Assembly: GCF_002310375.3 (NCBI RefSeq)
Contig: NZ_CP023315.3
Location: 2,294,001 to 2,358,000 of the forward strand
Direction of reading: 5' to 3'
DNA from: Caulobacter vibrioides
Lineage (GTDB): Bacteria; Pseudomonadota; Alphaproteobacteria; Caulobacterales; Caulobacteraceae
DNA length: 64,000 bases
In this document: in pieces, positions 38,511 through 48,542 of the stretch
How positions within the stretch are numbered: position 1 is the stretch's first letter
How the letters are laid out: the number at the start of each line of letters is the position of its first letter
Notes under the pieces: generated by a model
Seen by the model: the letters and a program-made list of their open reading frames with translations, nothing else
The model's database searches: none
What the model was told of the DNA's origin: nothing
Program-made: the position numbers and the translations under genes

Positions 38511-39964
38511 CCTCGCAAACCCTTGATATCGTTCAAGGTGTCAGCCACTTCCTGCGCTTCGAAACTCGCAACCGGATAGGCGCAGTAGTCTGCGGCGTAG
38601 TAGGCGCTTGGCCGATGATTGCCGGACGCGCCCAGACCGCCGAACGGCATCGAACCGGCAGCGCCGGTGGTCGGCCGGTTCCAGTTGACTACGCCGGCGC
38701 GAATACGATTGAGGAACGTCTCCCAAAGCGCTGAATCATTGGAGATAAGCCCCGCAGAAAGGCCGTAGCGCGTGGCGTTCGCGGCCGTCATCGCCTCGTC
38801 GAAGCTCGCGACCCGGCGGACTTGCAGCAGCGGCGCGAACAGCTCCTCGTCGGGGGTGTCGACGCCGGTGACGTCGATGAGGCCGGGCTTGAGGAACGCC
38901 TCGCCCAGGCCCGCGACACCGTCCAGCGGGAGGATCGAAACGCCAGGCCTCGCCGAAGCGACATCCCGGGCGGCCTTCGCAGCACGGGCGGAGATCAGCG
39001 GGCCCATGAACGGCTCGCTCGCGTCGTTCCAGGCGCCGATCGTCAGGCGCTCGACCAAAGCCGCCGTCGCCTCGATCACCGCCTGGCCGGAAGCGTCGTT
39101 CGGCACGATCAGCCGGCGCGCGCACGAGCACCGCTGGCCGGTGGTGATAAAGGCCGACTGCACGACCAGGGCCGCCACGGCCTCCGGCGCATCATCGGCG
39201 TTCCACACCACCAGCGGGTTGTTGCCGCCCAGTTCCAAGGCCAGGATCACGTCCGGGCGATCGGCGAAGTAGCGGCGGAAGTAGGTTCCGGCTGCGGCTG
39301 AGCCTGTGAACAGCAGACCGTCGATCTCGTGGGCGATCAGCGCCTGTCCGGCCTCACGCCCGCCCTGGACGAGATTGACCACGCCGGCCGGCACGCCGGC
39401 GGCCTCGAGGGCCTCGACCATCAATTGACCCGCCAGCGGCGTTTCTTCCGACGGCTTGAACACCACCGTGTCGCCGGCCAGCAGAGCCGGCACGATATGG
39501 CCGTTGGGCAAGTGTCCCGGGAAGTTGAACGGCCCTAGCACGGCCATGACGCCATGGGCGCGGTGGCGCAAGACCGCGCGACCGAACGGCATCGCGTTCT
39601 CCGTGACGCCGGTGCGCTCGTCATAGGCGCGGATCGACAGGTCGACCTTGCCCGCCATCGATGCGAGCTCGGCCTTGGTCTCCCAAAGCGCCTTGCCGGT
39701 CTCGCGGCTCAAGTCCTCGGCGAAGGCCGCCGCACGCTCGACCAGAATGTCCTTGTAGCGGCGCAGGATGGCGATCCGCTCGTCGCGCGGACGGTCGGCC
39801 CAGGCCGGGAACGCCTTGCGCGCTGCGGCGACCGCTTCGGCGACGTCGGCCTCGCTGGCGGTCGCCCCGCTCCAGACCGCCTCGCCCGTGGCCGGGTCTA
39901 TGGACACCAGCGCCGCGCCATGGCCCGCACGCCATTTGCCGTCGATGAACAGTCCGCCGCTCAT
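38507..39964 (-). CDS. astD: N-succinylglutamate 5-semialdehyde dehydrogenase
   Basis: A 485-residue aldehyde dehydrogenase matching AstD: active-site cysteine in FITTGQRCSCARRLIVP, glutamate in ALELGGNNPLVV, and the NAD-site segment LFTGSAAAGTYFRR. Oxidises succinylglutamate semialdehyde to succinylglutamate, the fourth AST step. The third-step enzyme (AstC aminotransferase) is not in this window. Overlaps astA and astB by 4 bases each. Confidence 0.94.
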   Translation of the reverse strand: MSGGLFIDGKWRAGHGAALVSIDPATGEAVWSGATASEADVAEAVAAARKAFPAWADRPRDERIAILRRYKDILVERAAAFAEDLSRETGKALWETKAELASMAGKVDLSIRAYDERTGVTENAMPFGRAVLRHRAHGVMAVLGPFNFPGHLPNGHIVPALLAGDTVVFKPSEETPLAGQLMVEALEAAGVPAGVVNLVQGGREAGQALIAHEIDGLLFTGSAAAGTYFRRYFADRPDVILALELGGNNPLVVWNADDAPEAVAALVVQSAFITTGQRCSCARRLIVPNDASGQAVIEATAALVERLTIGAWNDASEPFMGPLISARAAKAARDVASARPGVSILPLDGVAGLGEAFLKPGLIDVTGVDTPDEELFAPLLQVRRVASFDEAMTAANATRYGLSAGLISNDSALWETFLNRIRAGVVNWNRPTTGAAGSMPFGGLGASGNHRPSAYYAADYCAYPVASFEAQEVADTLNDIKGLRG

Positions 39965-40965
39965 GCTTTCACCCGCACAACTTCGCCTTCGCTGACACCC
40001 AAGGCCTCCATCGCATCCCGACCGAGAATCGCCGCGTCACCATCGATCAACACCGGCGCCCGCACCGCGCGGAACCGCGCCACTTCGCCGGTGGAGATCA
40101 AAGCTTCTTCACCGTAGGCGTCTTCGCCCGGCTTGACCCGCAGTCGGCGCGCATCGCGCACGGTGCGGATATCGTCGCGCGGACAGGCCACGGTCGGGCC
40201 GGCGTCGAACAGGTCGACAAGGCCTTGATAGCGGAAGCCTTCGCGTTCCAGCATCGCCCGCGCGGCCTCGCCGTCCCGATGGACACGGCCGATCACATCG
40301 CGGGCCTCTTCGGGCAGAAGCTCGGTATAGATCGGGTGACGGGGCGCCAGGTCGAGAATGAACTGCCCATCGGTCGAGGCGCTCATCAGGTCTGCCTGGT
40401 CGAACTCCAGCCGGAAGAACTTGCTGGCCACGTGCTCCCAGAACGGGCAGCCACCGTCCTCGTTGAACCAGCCCCGCAGCTCGGCCAGCACCATCTCGGC
40501 GAAGCGTTGCGGCTCGATGCCGATCAGCATGTAGCGCGATTGGGCCAGCAGCCGCCCGGCCCCGCCCTTGCGCTTCTCGGGGCGGAGAAACAGCGAACCG
40601 ACCTCGGACCAGCCCGCGCATTCGTTCACCAGCACCAGCGCCTTGTGGTCAAAGCGCATCTCAAGGGTCGGCGAAGACTGGGCCAGCGTCACGACGCGGA
40701 ACGAAAAGAACGGCCGCTTGAGGCCAACGCCGGCCTTCACGCCCGCGACGCCTTCGATGCTTCCCGCGTCCAGGTCCTCCAGCATCAGGGTGTACCAGGC
40801 CTCGGGCGGCGCGACCCCGGCCTGGAAGCTGGCCTCCGACAGGGCAAGACGCGTGCGAAGCGTGGGCTCGTCCTCGGGCAGGCTGGTGAAGCCGCGTCCA
40901 GACAGGACGGCCAGCTCCATCAGGGCTTCGAAGTCTGCAGAACCGGCGGGACGGACGACGAGCAT
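39961..40965 (-). CDS. astA: Arginine N-succinyltransferase
   Basis: A 334-residue AstA, the first step: transfers succinyl from succinyl-CoA to arginine. Family signatures include RPAGSADFEALMELA, GFTSLPEDEPTL, GEVGSLFLRPEKRKGGAGRL-like acyl-CoA site (here SEVGSLFLRPEKRKGG) and GGCPFWEHVASKFF. A single subunit rather than the two-subunit form seen in some pseudomonads. Its ATG directly abuts the stop of the M20 hydrolase gene. Confidence 0.95.
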   Translation of the reverse strand: MLVVRPAGSADFEALMELAVLSGRGFTSLPEDEPTLRTRLALSEASFQAGVAPPEAWYTLMLEDLDAGSIEGVAGVKAGVGLKRPFFSFRVVTLAQSSPTLEMRFDHKALVLVNECAGWSEVGSLFLRPEKRKGGAGRLLAQSRYMLIGIEPQRFAEMVLAELRGWFNEDGGCPFWEHVASKFFRLEFDQADLMSASTDGQFILDLAPRHPIYTELLPEEARDVIGRVHRDGEAARAMLEREGFRYQGLVDLFDAGPTVACPRDDIRTVRDARRLRVKPGEDAYGEEALISTGEVARFRAVRAPVLIDGDAAILGRDAMEALGVSEGEVVRVKA

Positions 40966-42210
40966 TCAGACAGTCTCCATGGCCGCGCGGATCGCTCTGG
41001 CGTCGATCTCCCCGCTGGCCAGTTTCATCAGGATCGTCGCCGAGAGCTGGGCGCGCTCGACGAAGCTTTCGGGCCAGGCGTGCTCGGCCTCGCTATGGAT
41101 ATCGCCGCCGCGCACCCCCAGGGTGTCGACGTTGGGCAGGCCGGACGCGAAGAGGTTGTTGCCTTCGCAAACGCCGCCGGAAGGCTTCCAGGTGATGTCC
41201 TGCCCCAGCAGAGCGCCAGCTTCCTTCACCGCCCCGAACAGTTTTTGCTGGGCGGCGTTGAACGGCTTGGCGCCACGCGTGATCAGGCCGTGTAGATGCG
41301 CGTGCAGGTCGGGATCGACTTCGCTCACGATCCGCGCGACCTCGGCCTGGAACCAGGCTGCGGTCTCGGCTTCCGGAAAGCGGACATTGAACCGGACGAC
41401 GGCGATGTCGGGCACCATGTTCAGAGGCGCGCCGCCGTCGATCCGCGCCACATTCACCGTAAGACCGTCGCGCAAACCGTTCACAGCATGCAGCTTCTCG
41501 GCGACGCGCGCCGCCCCGACGACGGCGTTGCGGCCCGCCGCGAAATCCCGCCCGGCGTGCGCGGCGCGGCCGTGGATGACGATGTGGAAATTGCCCGACC
41601 CCTTGCGCGCCGCGGCCAGGGCGCCGTCGGCCAAGGCCGGCTCATAGGTAAGGCCCACGTGCCCCAGGCACGCGAACTCTGAGAGCACCGGGCCTGACGC
41701 GATCGAGCCGATCTCCTCGTCCGGCGACAGAAGGACCCGATAGCCGATGTTGGCGGCCAGGGGGTGCGCCTCAAAGGCCTCCAGCGCCGCCAGCATCACC
41801 GAGATGCCGCCCTTCATGTCGGCGATGCCCGGGCCGTGCAGCGCGCCGTCCGGACGGGTGCGCACCACCTGGAAGGGGCTGCCTTCCGGATAGACGGTGT
41901 CGTAGTGCCCCGTGAGGATGACCTGAACCGGCGCTTCGGGCCGGACAATCACGGCGAGGGACGGCGGATGCGGAAACTCGACCTCGCGGCCATTGGCGTC
42001 GATCTCGCGCGACGGCGCCAACGGGATATCGACCGGCGCAGCCGGCAAGCTGGCGGTGGCGTCGAGCAGAATCTGCCTCTGACGCTCCAGCCCCTCAAGG
42101 TTCCGACTTCCGGAGTTCACGGCGCACCAGTCGACGGCTCGGTCGACGATCCGACCGCCATCCTGCGCGATCCTGTCCAGAACGCCGCGATCTTCTGACG
42201 TGAGATGCAT
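40966..42210 (-). CDS. M20-family metallopeptidase heading the ast operon, candidate succinylglutamate desuccinylase
   Basis: A 414-residue M20 peptidase (carboxypeptidase G2/ArgE-like). Metal ligands and catalytic residues are intact: LTGHYDTVYP, GPGIADMKGG, LSPDEEIGS with the catalytic Glu, YEPAL, and GGDIHSEAEHAW. It heads the operon (ribosome site GGGAGGAA) and is followed at once by astA. The pathway needs a desuccinylase (AstE, an M14-type zinc enzyme) and none is present, so this unrelated amidohydrolase may release succinate and glutamate. Alternative: an acylamino acid deacylase of separate use. Confidence 0.85.
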   Translation of the reverse strand: MHLTSEDRGVLDRIAQDGGRIVDRAVDWCAVNSGSRNLEGLERQRQILLDATASLPAAPVDIPLAPSREIDANGREVEFPHPPSLAVIVRPEAPVQVILTGHYDTVYPEGSPFQVVRTRPDGALHGPGIADMKGGISVMLAALEAFEAHPLAANIGYRVLLSPDEEIGSIASGPVLSEFACLGHVGLTYEPALADGALAAARKGSGNFHIVIHGRAAHAGRDFAAGRNAVVGAARVAEKLHAVNGLRDGLTVNVARIDGGAPLNMVPDIAVVRFNVRFPEAETAAWFQAEVARIVSEVDPDLHAHLHGLITRGAKPFNAAQQKLFGAVKEAGALLGQDITWKPSGGVCEGNNLFASGLPNVDTLGVRGGDIHSEAEHAWPESFVERAQLSATILMKLASGEIDARAIRAAMETV

Positions 42211-42311
42211 GAAAAGCCGTTCCTCCCTCAGTCAAGATAACCAAGGGCCGCGGGCAAATCGTGCTCACCTCAGACGAGGTAACCGGGGGCCCACGCAACA
42301 GCCTTGCGCCT

Positions 42312-45300
42312 TCAATAGTCCTTTCGCCAGCGAACGGAAAGCTTTGCGTCATTCTGACCGCCGATACGGGAGACCAGAGACAACGTCCGGCGAATCCGCC
42401 ACTCGACCTGGGCTGCGGGCCCCTCACGGCCGCCGCCGATGATTTCGACATAGACATCGTCGGTGACGTACTTGCCGCCCGCCACCGTCATGCCGGTCGC
42501 GCCCTCGGCGAAAGCCAGGCGATCGAGGCGTGCGAAGCTGCGCAGGTTGCCGATGACGTCGAAGCCACCACCGCCCGCCAGCGCGGCCAGGGCCGAAGCC
42601 AGCTGGGCGGCTTCGATGGGCGACAGTTGCGCGGCCGAAGCGCCGAACAGCACCTGGCTCAGAACCTCATCGCTGGGCAGTTCCGGCCGCGAGGTCAGGG
42701 TGATCTCCGGCTTGGCCGCCGTGCCCAGGATGCGCACCACCGCCGTCAGCGCGGTGTCTTCGCGAGTCGCGGACAGATCCAGCCGCACCTGATCCAGTTG
42801 TGTGGACAGGAAAACGACGCCGTCGTCGTCGAACTCGAACCGCTTGCCGGCGAAGTCGTACTCGCCGCGCACCATGCGCGCGACGCCGCTCAGTTGCGGG
42901 GCGAGCGAGGTGCCGCCGACATGGGCGTCTAGCGACAGTTCCACATCGAGACCACGCCCTCGCACAAAGATGCGGCGCGGCGCCTTCAGGTCGAGGTCAA
43001 GGATCATCCCGCCCGTTGTGGGACGCCGCTGCAGGCCCTGATCCAGGTCCCCGGGGCGGTTGCGTTCGACGACATCCATGGCCACGACGCCCGCCGGGGT
43101 CTTGGTCTGAGCCGAAACGTCGGCGCGATCGAGGGTCACAGCCCCGGTCAGCTTGATCTTGCCGTCCGCCGAGCGGTTCACGCTGGCCTGGCCCGTCGCC
43201 ACCGCCGAGGCCAGATCGTTGTCGATCAGGCGGAAGCTCTTCATGTCGAGCTTGAAGTTGCCTTCACCGCCGCGCGAAAGGCTGATCCGGCCCGCGCCGG
43301 AAATCGAACCGCCCTGCCCGTCCTCACCGATCGCCTGGCTGACGTCGATGGCGTTGTCCGCCAGCGCCGACCTGAGCGTCACATTCCGCAACCGCAGGCC
43401 CGACTGGCCGTCATCGAAACCGCCGCCGTCGAGCGTCGCCTGACCAATCAGCCGCGGATCCCCCAGCGTACCGCCCAGGCTGGCCTGAAGGTTGATCCTC
43501 CCCGACAAAGACCGCTCCGGACCCAGCAGAAGGTCCCACAGCGGCTTGATCTCGCCTTGCGCGGAGAAGCGGCCCTGAACGCCTCGGCGGCGGTTGATGG
43601 CCAGTCGAAGCGGCTTGGCCGACGCCTCGACCGGCAGCACGAGATTGGCTTCGGCCTTGAGACCTTGGCGGTTGTCGCCGTCGGCGATGATGGACAGCTG
43701 ATTGTCGCGCAGCGCGCCTTGGATCTTGGCGTCGATGGACTGTTCAATCTTCGCGCCCCGCTCACGCGCGTGGGACAGCCGCACGGCGAAGTCGCCACCG
43801 AGGACGTCGCCCTGGCCTTGCAGGTTGAAGGACCCGTCGATGTCGCCATCCAGGTCCGGGTCGAAGGCGGTCAGGGAAACCCCGGCCAACTCGGCCTTCA
43901 ACATCGCTGTCGCGCCGCCAAGGTCAGCGTCGATGTCAGCCCGTCCCTTGTCGACCGCCAGCCGAAGACGCGCCTGCGTCGGACCATCGCCGAACCGGAT
44001 GCGGGCCGCTTCCCGTGTCTTCAGTTCGGTTCGCCCGACACGCCCCGATGCATTCAGCGTCAGATCGTAGATCTTTCCGGCCTGAGCCAAGTCGCCAGCG
44101 CCACTGAGCCGCCAAAGCCCACCCGGAGCCTCGCCTCGTGCGTCGATGGATAGAGGTAGGCGCGAGAGCGGGCCATCGGCCTTGATGCGCGCGGATCGCA
44201 CCTTCCAAGCGCCGCTGGCGACATCTTCGGCCAGAAGATCCAAGGTGGCGCTCGGCGAGCCGCCGCCTGGCGCGTCGACCAGCCGCGCGGTTCCCCTGAT
44301 CGCACCTTGCGGCAAGAACGCGCCTTGCTCGACCGCGACCCTGAGGTCCGCCGTCGCGGGGAGGCCCTCGCGCAGCGAGACCGCGCCCTGCGCCTTGGCG
44401 CCGCCCGCGTCGACATCAACATCGCTAAGCTCGATCCCGCCCGGCGAGAACCGGAACGATGCGCGACCACGCGCGGGACCATACTGGCTTTCAGCCTGCA
44501 AGGCGGCCGCGCCGTCGGTTCCGTTGGCGCCGCGCGCGAAGGTCAGTGTCAACCGCGCCTTCGACAGCGGCAGCCGGGGCAGGTCAATGGTGTCGAACAC
44601 CGCGTTCAGATCGGCGCGTGGCGCCGAGAGCGTTCCGCCCACCCGTCCATCGCCAGCCGCCGCGCCCGCAATGTCCACCGGGCCGGCGCGGAAGGGTCCT
44701 GTCGCCGTCCAATCCAACCCGAAGTCCAGAGCCAGCCCCTGGCCCAGCTTGCCCGACGTCTTCAACGCCGCGTTGGCGCCGTCCAGCCTGGCCTCGGCGA
44801 CGGTCAGGACGCCGGCGCTCCAGCTCGCCCTGCCCGCCAGGCGCGGCGCCAAGCCCAGGAGACGATCGATCTCGGCGTAACCGGTCGCGAAGTTGGCCGC
44901 CTTGCTGTCAACCGTGAAGCTCCAAGGCCGGCCCGCGAAGCTCGAGGCAGACCACTTGGCGTTGACCGAGCCCTTTGCGCCTTCCCGAACGGGCGCCAAG
45001 CTGGCGACCTTCATCTCGCCATCAAACGTCAGGCCGCCCAGTAGCCCCCGACCGCCTTGGCCGGTGACAATCAGGTTCGGCGCCTCGATCCGCGCGGCCT
45101 TGATCAAGAACCGGCCCCCCTTGACCCGGCCGCCCTCGAAGGTCGCCTTGGGACTGGACCCGAGCACCGCCAGCAGGCCTGTGCCGCCGCCGCCAGACGT
45201 GGTCGCCTGGCCTTCGATCTCAAGGTCTCCCTTGACCCAACTGACCTTCGCAGGCCCCGTCGCCCGCTTCAGGCGATAGCCTAGCAGTTCGAGATCGCTG

Positions 45301-46508
45301 ACATCCGTCCGCCCCTCAACGACAAAGCCGCCATCGACGAGCCGGAACGCGCCCTGCACCTCGCCGCGGCCCATCTTGGGGATGGTCACGATCCGGTTCA
45401 GCGCGCCCACTCGAGCGGTGAAGGCCAGGCCATCGGGGCCGGTGCGGCGCTTGCTCAGGTCCGCCAGACCCTCGCCCCGCAGGACCAGATTCTCGGAGGT
45501 AAAGCCGATCTTCAGCGCCGACAGGCCGTCGGTGGTGGCCTTGCGGCCGTTGATGGTGAAGTCCGCGCGAGGACCGAACATGCGCGCCAGTCGCTCGGTC
45601 AGCCTTGAGGCCTCCAGATCGACACGTCCGCGGGCCGACCCGCCCTGCTCAGTCCAGGCGCCGCGCGCCTCAAGCGGCGTCTCGCGTCCCGACCGCGCGA
45701 CGACATCGAAGGCCGCCCGGCTAGTGGTCCCCTCCGCCTTGGCCTTCAGGTCGAAGGTCTTGTCGGCAGGCAGCCCAAGAGCGCCCGCGATCGCGCCGCC
45801 ATTGGCCTCGGTCGCGTCCGCGAGAAGGCGGAGCGACCTTGAGCGTCCCAGATCGAAATCCACATCCACGCGGTCGCCGACATGTAGTCGTGACGCGGCG
45901 GCGATCTTACCCTTCTGGCCTCCGCGTCGCGCCATCTCATAGGCGCCGTTCACATCGAAGTCGCCCTCGGCGCCGCTGAAGGCGGGGCGCGTGAGCAGCC
46001 GGAAGGCGAACGCGTCCAGGTCGACCGAAATCGGGGCCGCGCCAGATTTTCCCTTCGCCCCCATCGCAGGCCGGCGAAGCACGATGACGTCGCGCGCGGT
46101 GATCTGCTCGGCATGGAAGCGTCGCCCGAACAACTCGGTCGGCCGCCAGGCGACCCGCAGGTCGTGGGCCTCGAGCCAGATCCCCTTTTCGTCGGTGATC
46201 GTCAGGCGGCGAACCCCAAAATCCTTCCAGATATCGCCGGACAATCCTTCGATGTGCAGCTTGCCGATCCGGCCAAGCTTCAGGCCCGAGGCGCGCGCTT
46301 CCAGGAACATCCGACCTTGCGGGGTGATCGGCGCGAGCCTCAGCCCGCCCGCCATCACCAGCAGAAGCGCGGCCAGAACGCCGGCCACGATCAGCGCAAC
46401 ACCGCCCCAACCGACCTTTCTGGCGACCTTGACCGCCGCCTCGCCTGCCGCCTCGGTGGCTTCGGAGAGCGTATCGGTGAGATCAGGCTTGTCCTGGTCG
46501 CGGCTCAA
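42312..46508 (-). CDS. tamB: TamB, inner-membrane anchor of the TAM complex
   Basis: A 1398-residue AsmA-like/DUF490 protein. One N-terminal membrane helix (about 32-54) precedes a very long repetitive beta-rich periplasmic region; the C-terminal TamB domain ends KLSVRWRKDY. With TamA it moves or inserts outer-membrane components (autotransporters, possibly phospholipids) across the periplasm. The start is a TTG at 46508 overlapping the tamA stop (TTGA); no ATG fits before the membrane helix. Confidence 0.92.
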   Translation of the reverse strand: MSRDQDKPDLTDTLSEATEAAGEAAVKVARKVGWGGVALIVAGVLAALLLVMAGGLRLAPITPQGRMFLEARASGLKLGRIGKLHIEGLSGDIWKDFGVRRLTITDEKGIWLEAHDLRVAWRPTELFGRRFHAEQITARDVIVLRRPAMGAKGKSGAAPISVDLDAFAFRLLTRPAFSGAEGDFDVNGAYEMARRGGQKGKIAAASRLHVGDRVDVDFDLGRSRSLRLLADATEANGGAIAGALGLPADKTFDLKAKAEGTTSRAAFDVVARSGRETPLEARGAWTEQGGSARGRVDLEASRLTERLARMFGPRADFTINGRKATTDGLSALKIGFTSENLVLRGEGLADLSKRRTGPDGLAFTARVGALNRIVTIPKMGRGEVQGAFRLVDGGFVVEGRTDVSDLELLGYRLKRATGPAKVSWVKGDLEIEGQATTSGGGGTGLLAVLGSSPKATFEGGRVKGGRFLIKAARIEAPNLIVTGQGGRGLLGGLTFDGEMKVASLAPVREGAKGSVNAKWSASSFAGRPWSFTVDSKAANFATGYAEIDRLLGLAPRLAGRASWSAGVLTVAEARLDGANAALKTSGKLGQGLALDFGLDWTATGPFRAGPVDIAGAAAGDGRVGGTLSAPRADLNAVFDTIDLPRLPLSKARLTLTFARGANGTDGAAALQAESQYGPARGRASFRFSPGGIELSDVDVDAGGAKAQGAVSLREGLPATADLRVAVEQGAFLPQGAIRGTARLVDAPGGGSPSATLDLLAEDVASGAWKVRSARIKADGPLSRLPLSIDARGEAPGGLWRLSGAGDLAQAGKIYDLTLNASGRVGRTELKTREAARIRFGDGPTQARLRLAVDKGRADIDADLGGATAMLKAELAGVSLTAFDPDLDGDIDGSFNLQGQGDVLGGDFAVRLSHARERGAKIEQSIDAKIQGALRDNQLSIIADGDNRQGLKAEANLVLPVEASAKPLRLAINRRRGVQGRFSAQGEIKPLWDLLLGPERSLSGRINLQASLGGTLGDPRLIGQATLDGGGFDDGQSGLRLRNVTLRSALADNAIDVSQAIGEDGQGGSISGAGRISLSRGGEGNFKLDMKSFRLIDNDLASAVATGQASVNRSADGKIKLTGAVTLDRADVSAQTKTPAGVVAMDVVERNRPGDLDQGLQRRPTTGGMILDLDLKAPRRIFVRGRGLDVELSLDAHVGGTSLAPQLSGVARMVRGEYDFAGKRFEFDDDGVVFLSTQLDQVRLDLSATREDTALTAVVRILGTAAKPEITLTSRPELPSDEVLSQVLFGASAAQLSPIEAAQLASALAALAGGGGFDVIGNLRSFARLDRLAFAEGATGMTVAGGKYVTDDVYVEIIGGGREGPAAQVEWRIRRTLSLVSRIGGQNDAKLSVRWRKDY

Positions 46509-48286
46509 AAGCTCTGCCCGATGCTGAGATAGATCTGAAACCTGGGGTCGCCCTTGCGACGCCCGAGCGGCGCGGCGATGTCGGCGCGGATCGGCCCAAA
46601 GCCAAGATCATAGCGGACGCCGAAGCCAGCGCCCGCACGGAGGTCCTCACGTCTGGGCGTCTTGTCCGTGCCGATGGCGCCGGCGTCGATGAAGGCGACG
46701 CCGCTCCAGCGGTCGGTGATCTTCTGGCGGACCTCGAAAGAGGTCTCGACCAGAGAAATCCCGCCTTGGGGGGTGTTGTCAGAAAGCCGGGGGCCGATCG
46801 CCTGATAGGCGTAGCCGCGCACCGAACCGCCCCCTCCGGAGAAGAAGCGCCGCGACGCCGGCACATCGAGGACGCCCGCCCCGACGATCGCGCCCAACTT
46901 CACGCGAGCCGCCAGAACCGTGCTGTCCTGCTTGCCGAAGGGCAGGTACGCAGAGCCCTGGCTGGCGAGCTTCAGATACGGCACAGAGGTGTCGCCGGCC
47001 ACATAGGTCGGCTCGGCGCGCGCCTCGAGCCGCCAGCCGCGCTTGGGGTCCAGGATATCATCGGAGAAGTCCCAGGCGTAGGCGGCCAGACCCGCCAGCG
47101 TCGCCAGGTTCAGTTTTCGCCCGGCGATCAGGCCGTTGCGGTTCACCTGCTCCTTGGTCTGCGACAGATCGAACGAGACCCCGAAGGTTCGATACGCGGT
47201 CGTCTGGCGTCGTCGGGTCAGGTCGACCCCGACCGTGGCCCCGGTCTCATTGTAGGCGTCGGTGTCGTTGCGAAAGACCGAGCTGTTCAGCTTCAGCGTC
47301 TGCTGCGGCCGCCGCCAGTGCGGCAGAGAAATCTCGGCGCCGAGACGCTGTTCCAGCTTAGCGAAGCGAAGCGCATAAGTGGTTGTGTCTGCGCGCTTTT
47401 GCCGGTTGTAGCGGATCCAACGCGCGTCGACGCCCGCGCCTTCGCTGGTCGAGTAGCCCGCGCCCAGTTCGATGGTGCGGGCTTGTCGGTCGGAAAGGGT
47501 GACGACCACCGGTCGATAGCCCTCGGCCGTGGCCTTGTCGGCGCCCGCAAGCGAAACCGAAATCGAGTCGTAGACGGCGGTGTCGCGCAGCCGGCGCTCC
47601 AGCTCGGCGACATCCTCCGGGTCGTAGACATCGCCGGCCACCCACGGTGCGAGGCGACCGACCCATTCGGGATGGGTGCGCCCCTTGGTGACGACTTCGA
47701 CGCCATCCAGGTGAACCAACTCGCCCGCCATGATCTTGAAGGTCGGACGAACTGTGCGGTCGGCGTGATCCACAACGACCTCGCGCACTTCGGCCGCGAC
47801 ATCGGCGTAGCCGAGCTTGGCGACCTGCGCGACGATCCGCCCCTCGGCGCCGACAATGTCGGCGGAACGACCGGGTTCGCCCTCGGTCAGGCGCATGGCC
47901 GCAGCAGCGCGCTGGCGCACGCCTTCATCCGGCGGCGAGCCCGACCAGTCGATCCGCGGATCAGCGAGCAGGAAGGCCGGACCGGGCGAAATCTTCACGA
48001 TGGCGCGTGGCGGATCGTCTTCCGCCACATCGGGCTCGACCGTGTAGGCATAGTAGCCTTCTGCGCGCAGAACGGCGATGGCGTCTTCCCCCGCCTGCCG
48101 GGCGCGACGGCGCGCTTCGGATCGACTGCGCGGCGGCTGTTTGGACTCGGACAGCGCGCGCTGGATGGCTTCGCGAAGCGCGCGCTCCTCGACACCCTGA
48201 ATCTGGGCCATCGGCTCATCGGCCCAGGCGACCGAGGCCGATAGCCAGGTCACCGCCGCAAAAGCCAGGGTAGTCCGCCCAAGCAC
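46505..48286 (-). CDS. tamA: TamA, Omp85-family outer-membrane protein
   Basis: A protein of about 593 residues: signal peptide (LAFAAVTWLSASVAWA), three POTRA-like domains, and an Omp85/BamA barrel with the hallmark GGSVRGYAYQ and a final aromatic strand (FQIYLSIGQSF). The frame is open about 95 codons further upstream, but that stretch is arginine-rich and unlike a signal. I chose GTG at 48286; the TTG at 48289 is equally possible, both served by GGGGAA. Coupled to tamB by a 4-base overlap. Confidence 0.9.
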   Translation of the reverse strand: MLGRTTLAFAAVTWLSASVAWADEPMAQIQGVEERALREAIQRALSESKQPPRSRSEARRRARQAGEDAIAVLRAEGYYAYTVEPDVAEDDPPRAIVKISPGPAFLLADPRIDWSGSPPDEGVRQRAAAAMRLTEGEPGRSADIVGAEGRIVAQVAKLGYADVAAEVREVVVDHADRTVRPTFKIMAGELVHLDGVEVVTKGRTHPEWVGRLAPWVAGDVYDPEDVAELERRLRDTAVYDSISVSLAGADKATAEGYRPVVVTLSDRQARTIELGAGYSTSEGAGVDARWIRYNRQKRADTTTYALRFAKLEQRLGAEISLPHWRRPQQTLKLNSSVFRNDTDAYNETGATVGVDLTRRRQTTAYRTFGVSFDLSQTKEQVNRNGLIAGRKLNLATLAGLAAYAWDFSDDILDPKRGWRLEARAEPTYVAGDTSVPYLKLASQGSAYLPFGKQDSTVLAARVKLGAIVGAGVLDVPASRRFFSGGGGSVRGYAYQAIGPRLSDNTPQGGISLVETSFEVRQKITDRWSGVAFIDAGAIGTDKTPRREDLRAGAGFGVRYDLGFGPIRADIAAPLGRRKGDPRFQIYLSIGQSF

Positions 48287-48542
48287 CAAATCACGTTCCC
48301 CGCGCGAAGCGCCCCCTTCCCTGCTGTAGTCTTGGGCCGGGCGCGTGTCACGTTCGGAAATGCGGCTCAGCGCCGTCGGCGGCGCTTCCCAAACCGGCCG
48401 AACGGCGCCCAAACTATGGGCAGCTGTGCGCAATCGCTTGGCGGATGTCGAATCCGGGAAGCTGGGCCGCGTGGAGGCCCTAGAGTTCAGTCGGCGGCCC
48501 CTGCGGGACGCGCCCAAGATCGAAAGACAAGCGGATAGAAGC
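48287..48542. other. Divergent intergenic region, tamA / ATP-grasp gene
   Basis: About 256 bases between two divergent operons. I find no gene, tRNA or clear hairpin. It must hold both promoters; no strong consensus could be picked out by eye. Confidence 0.4.

Noticed and set aside
40966..42210. Calling the M20 enzyme ArgE or carboxypeptidase G2
   Set aside because: The fold fits both, but its place at the head of the ast operon argues against arginine biosynthesis or folate cleavage as the main role; left unnamed.
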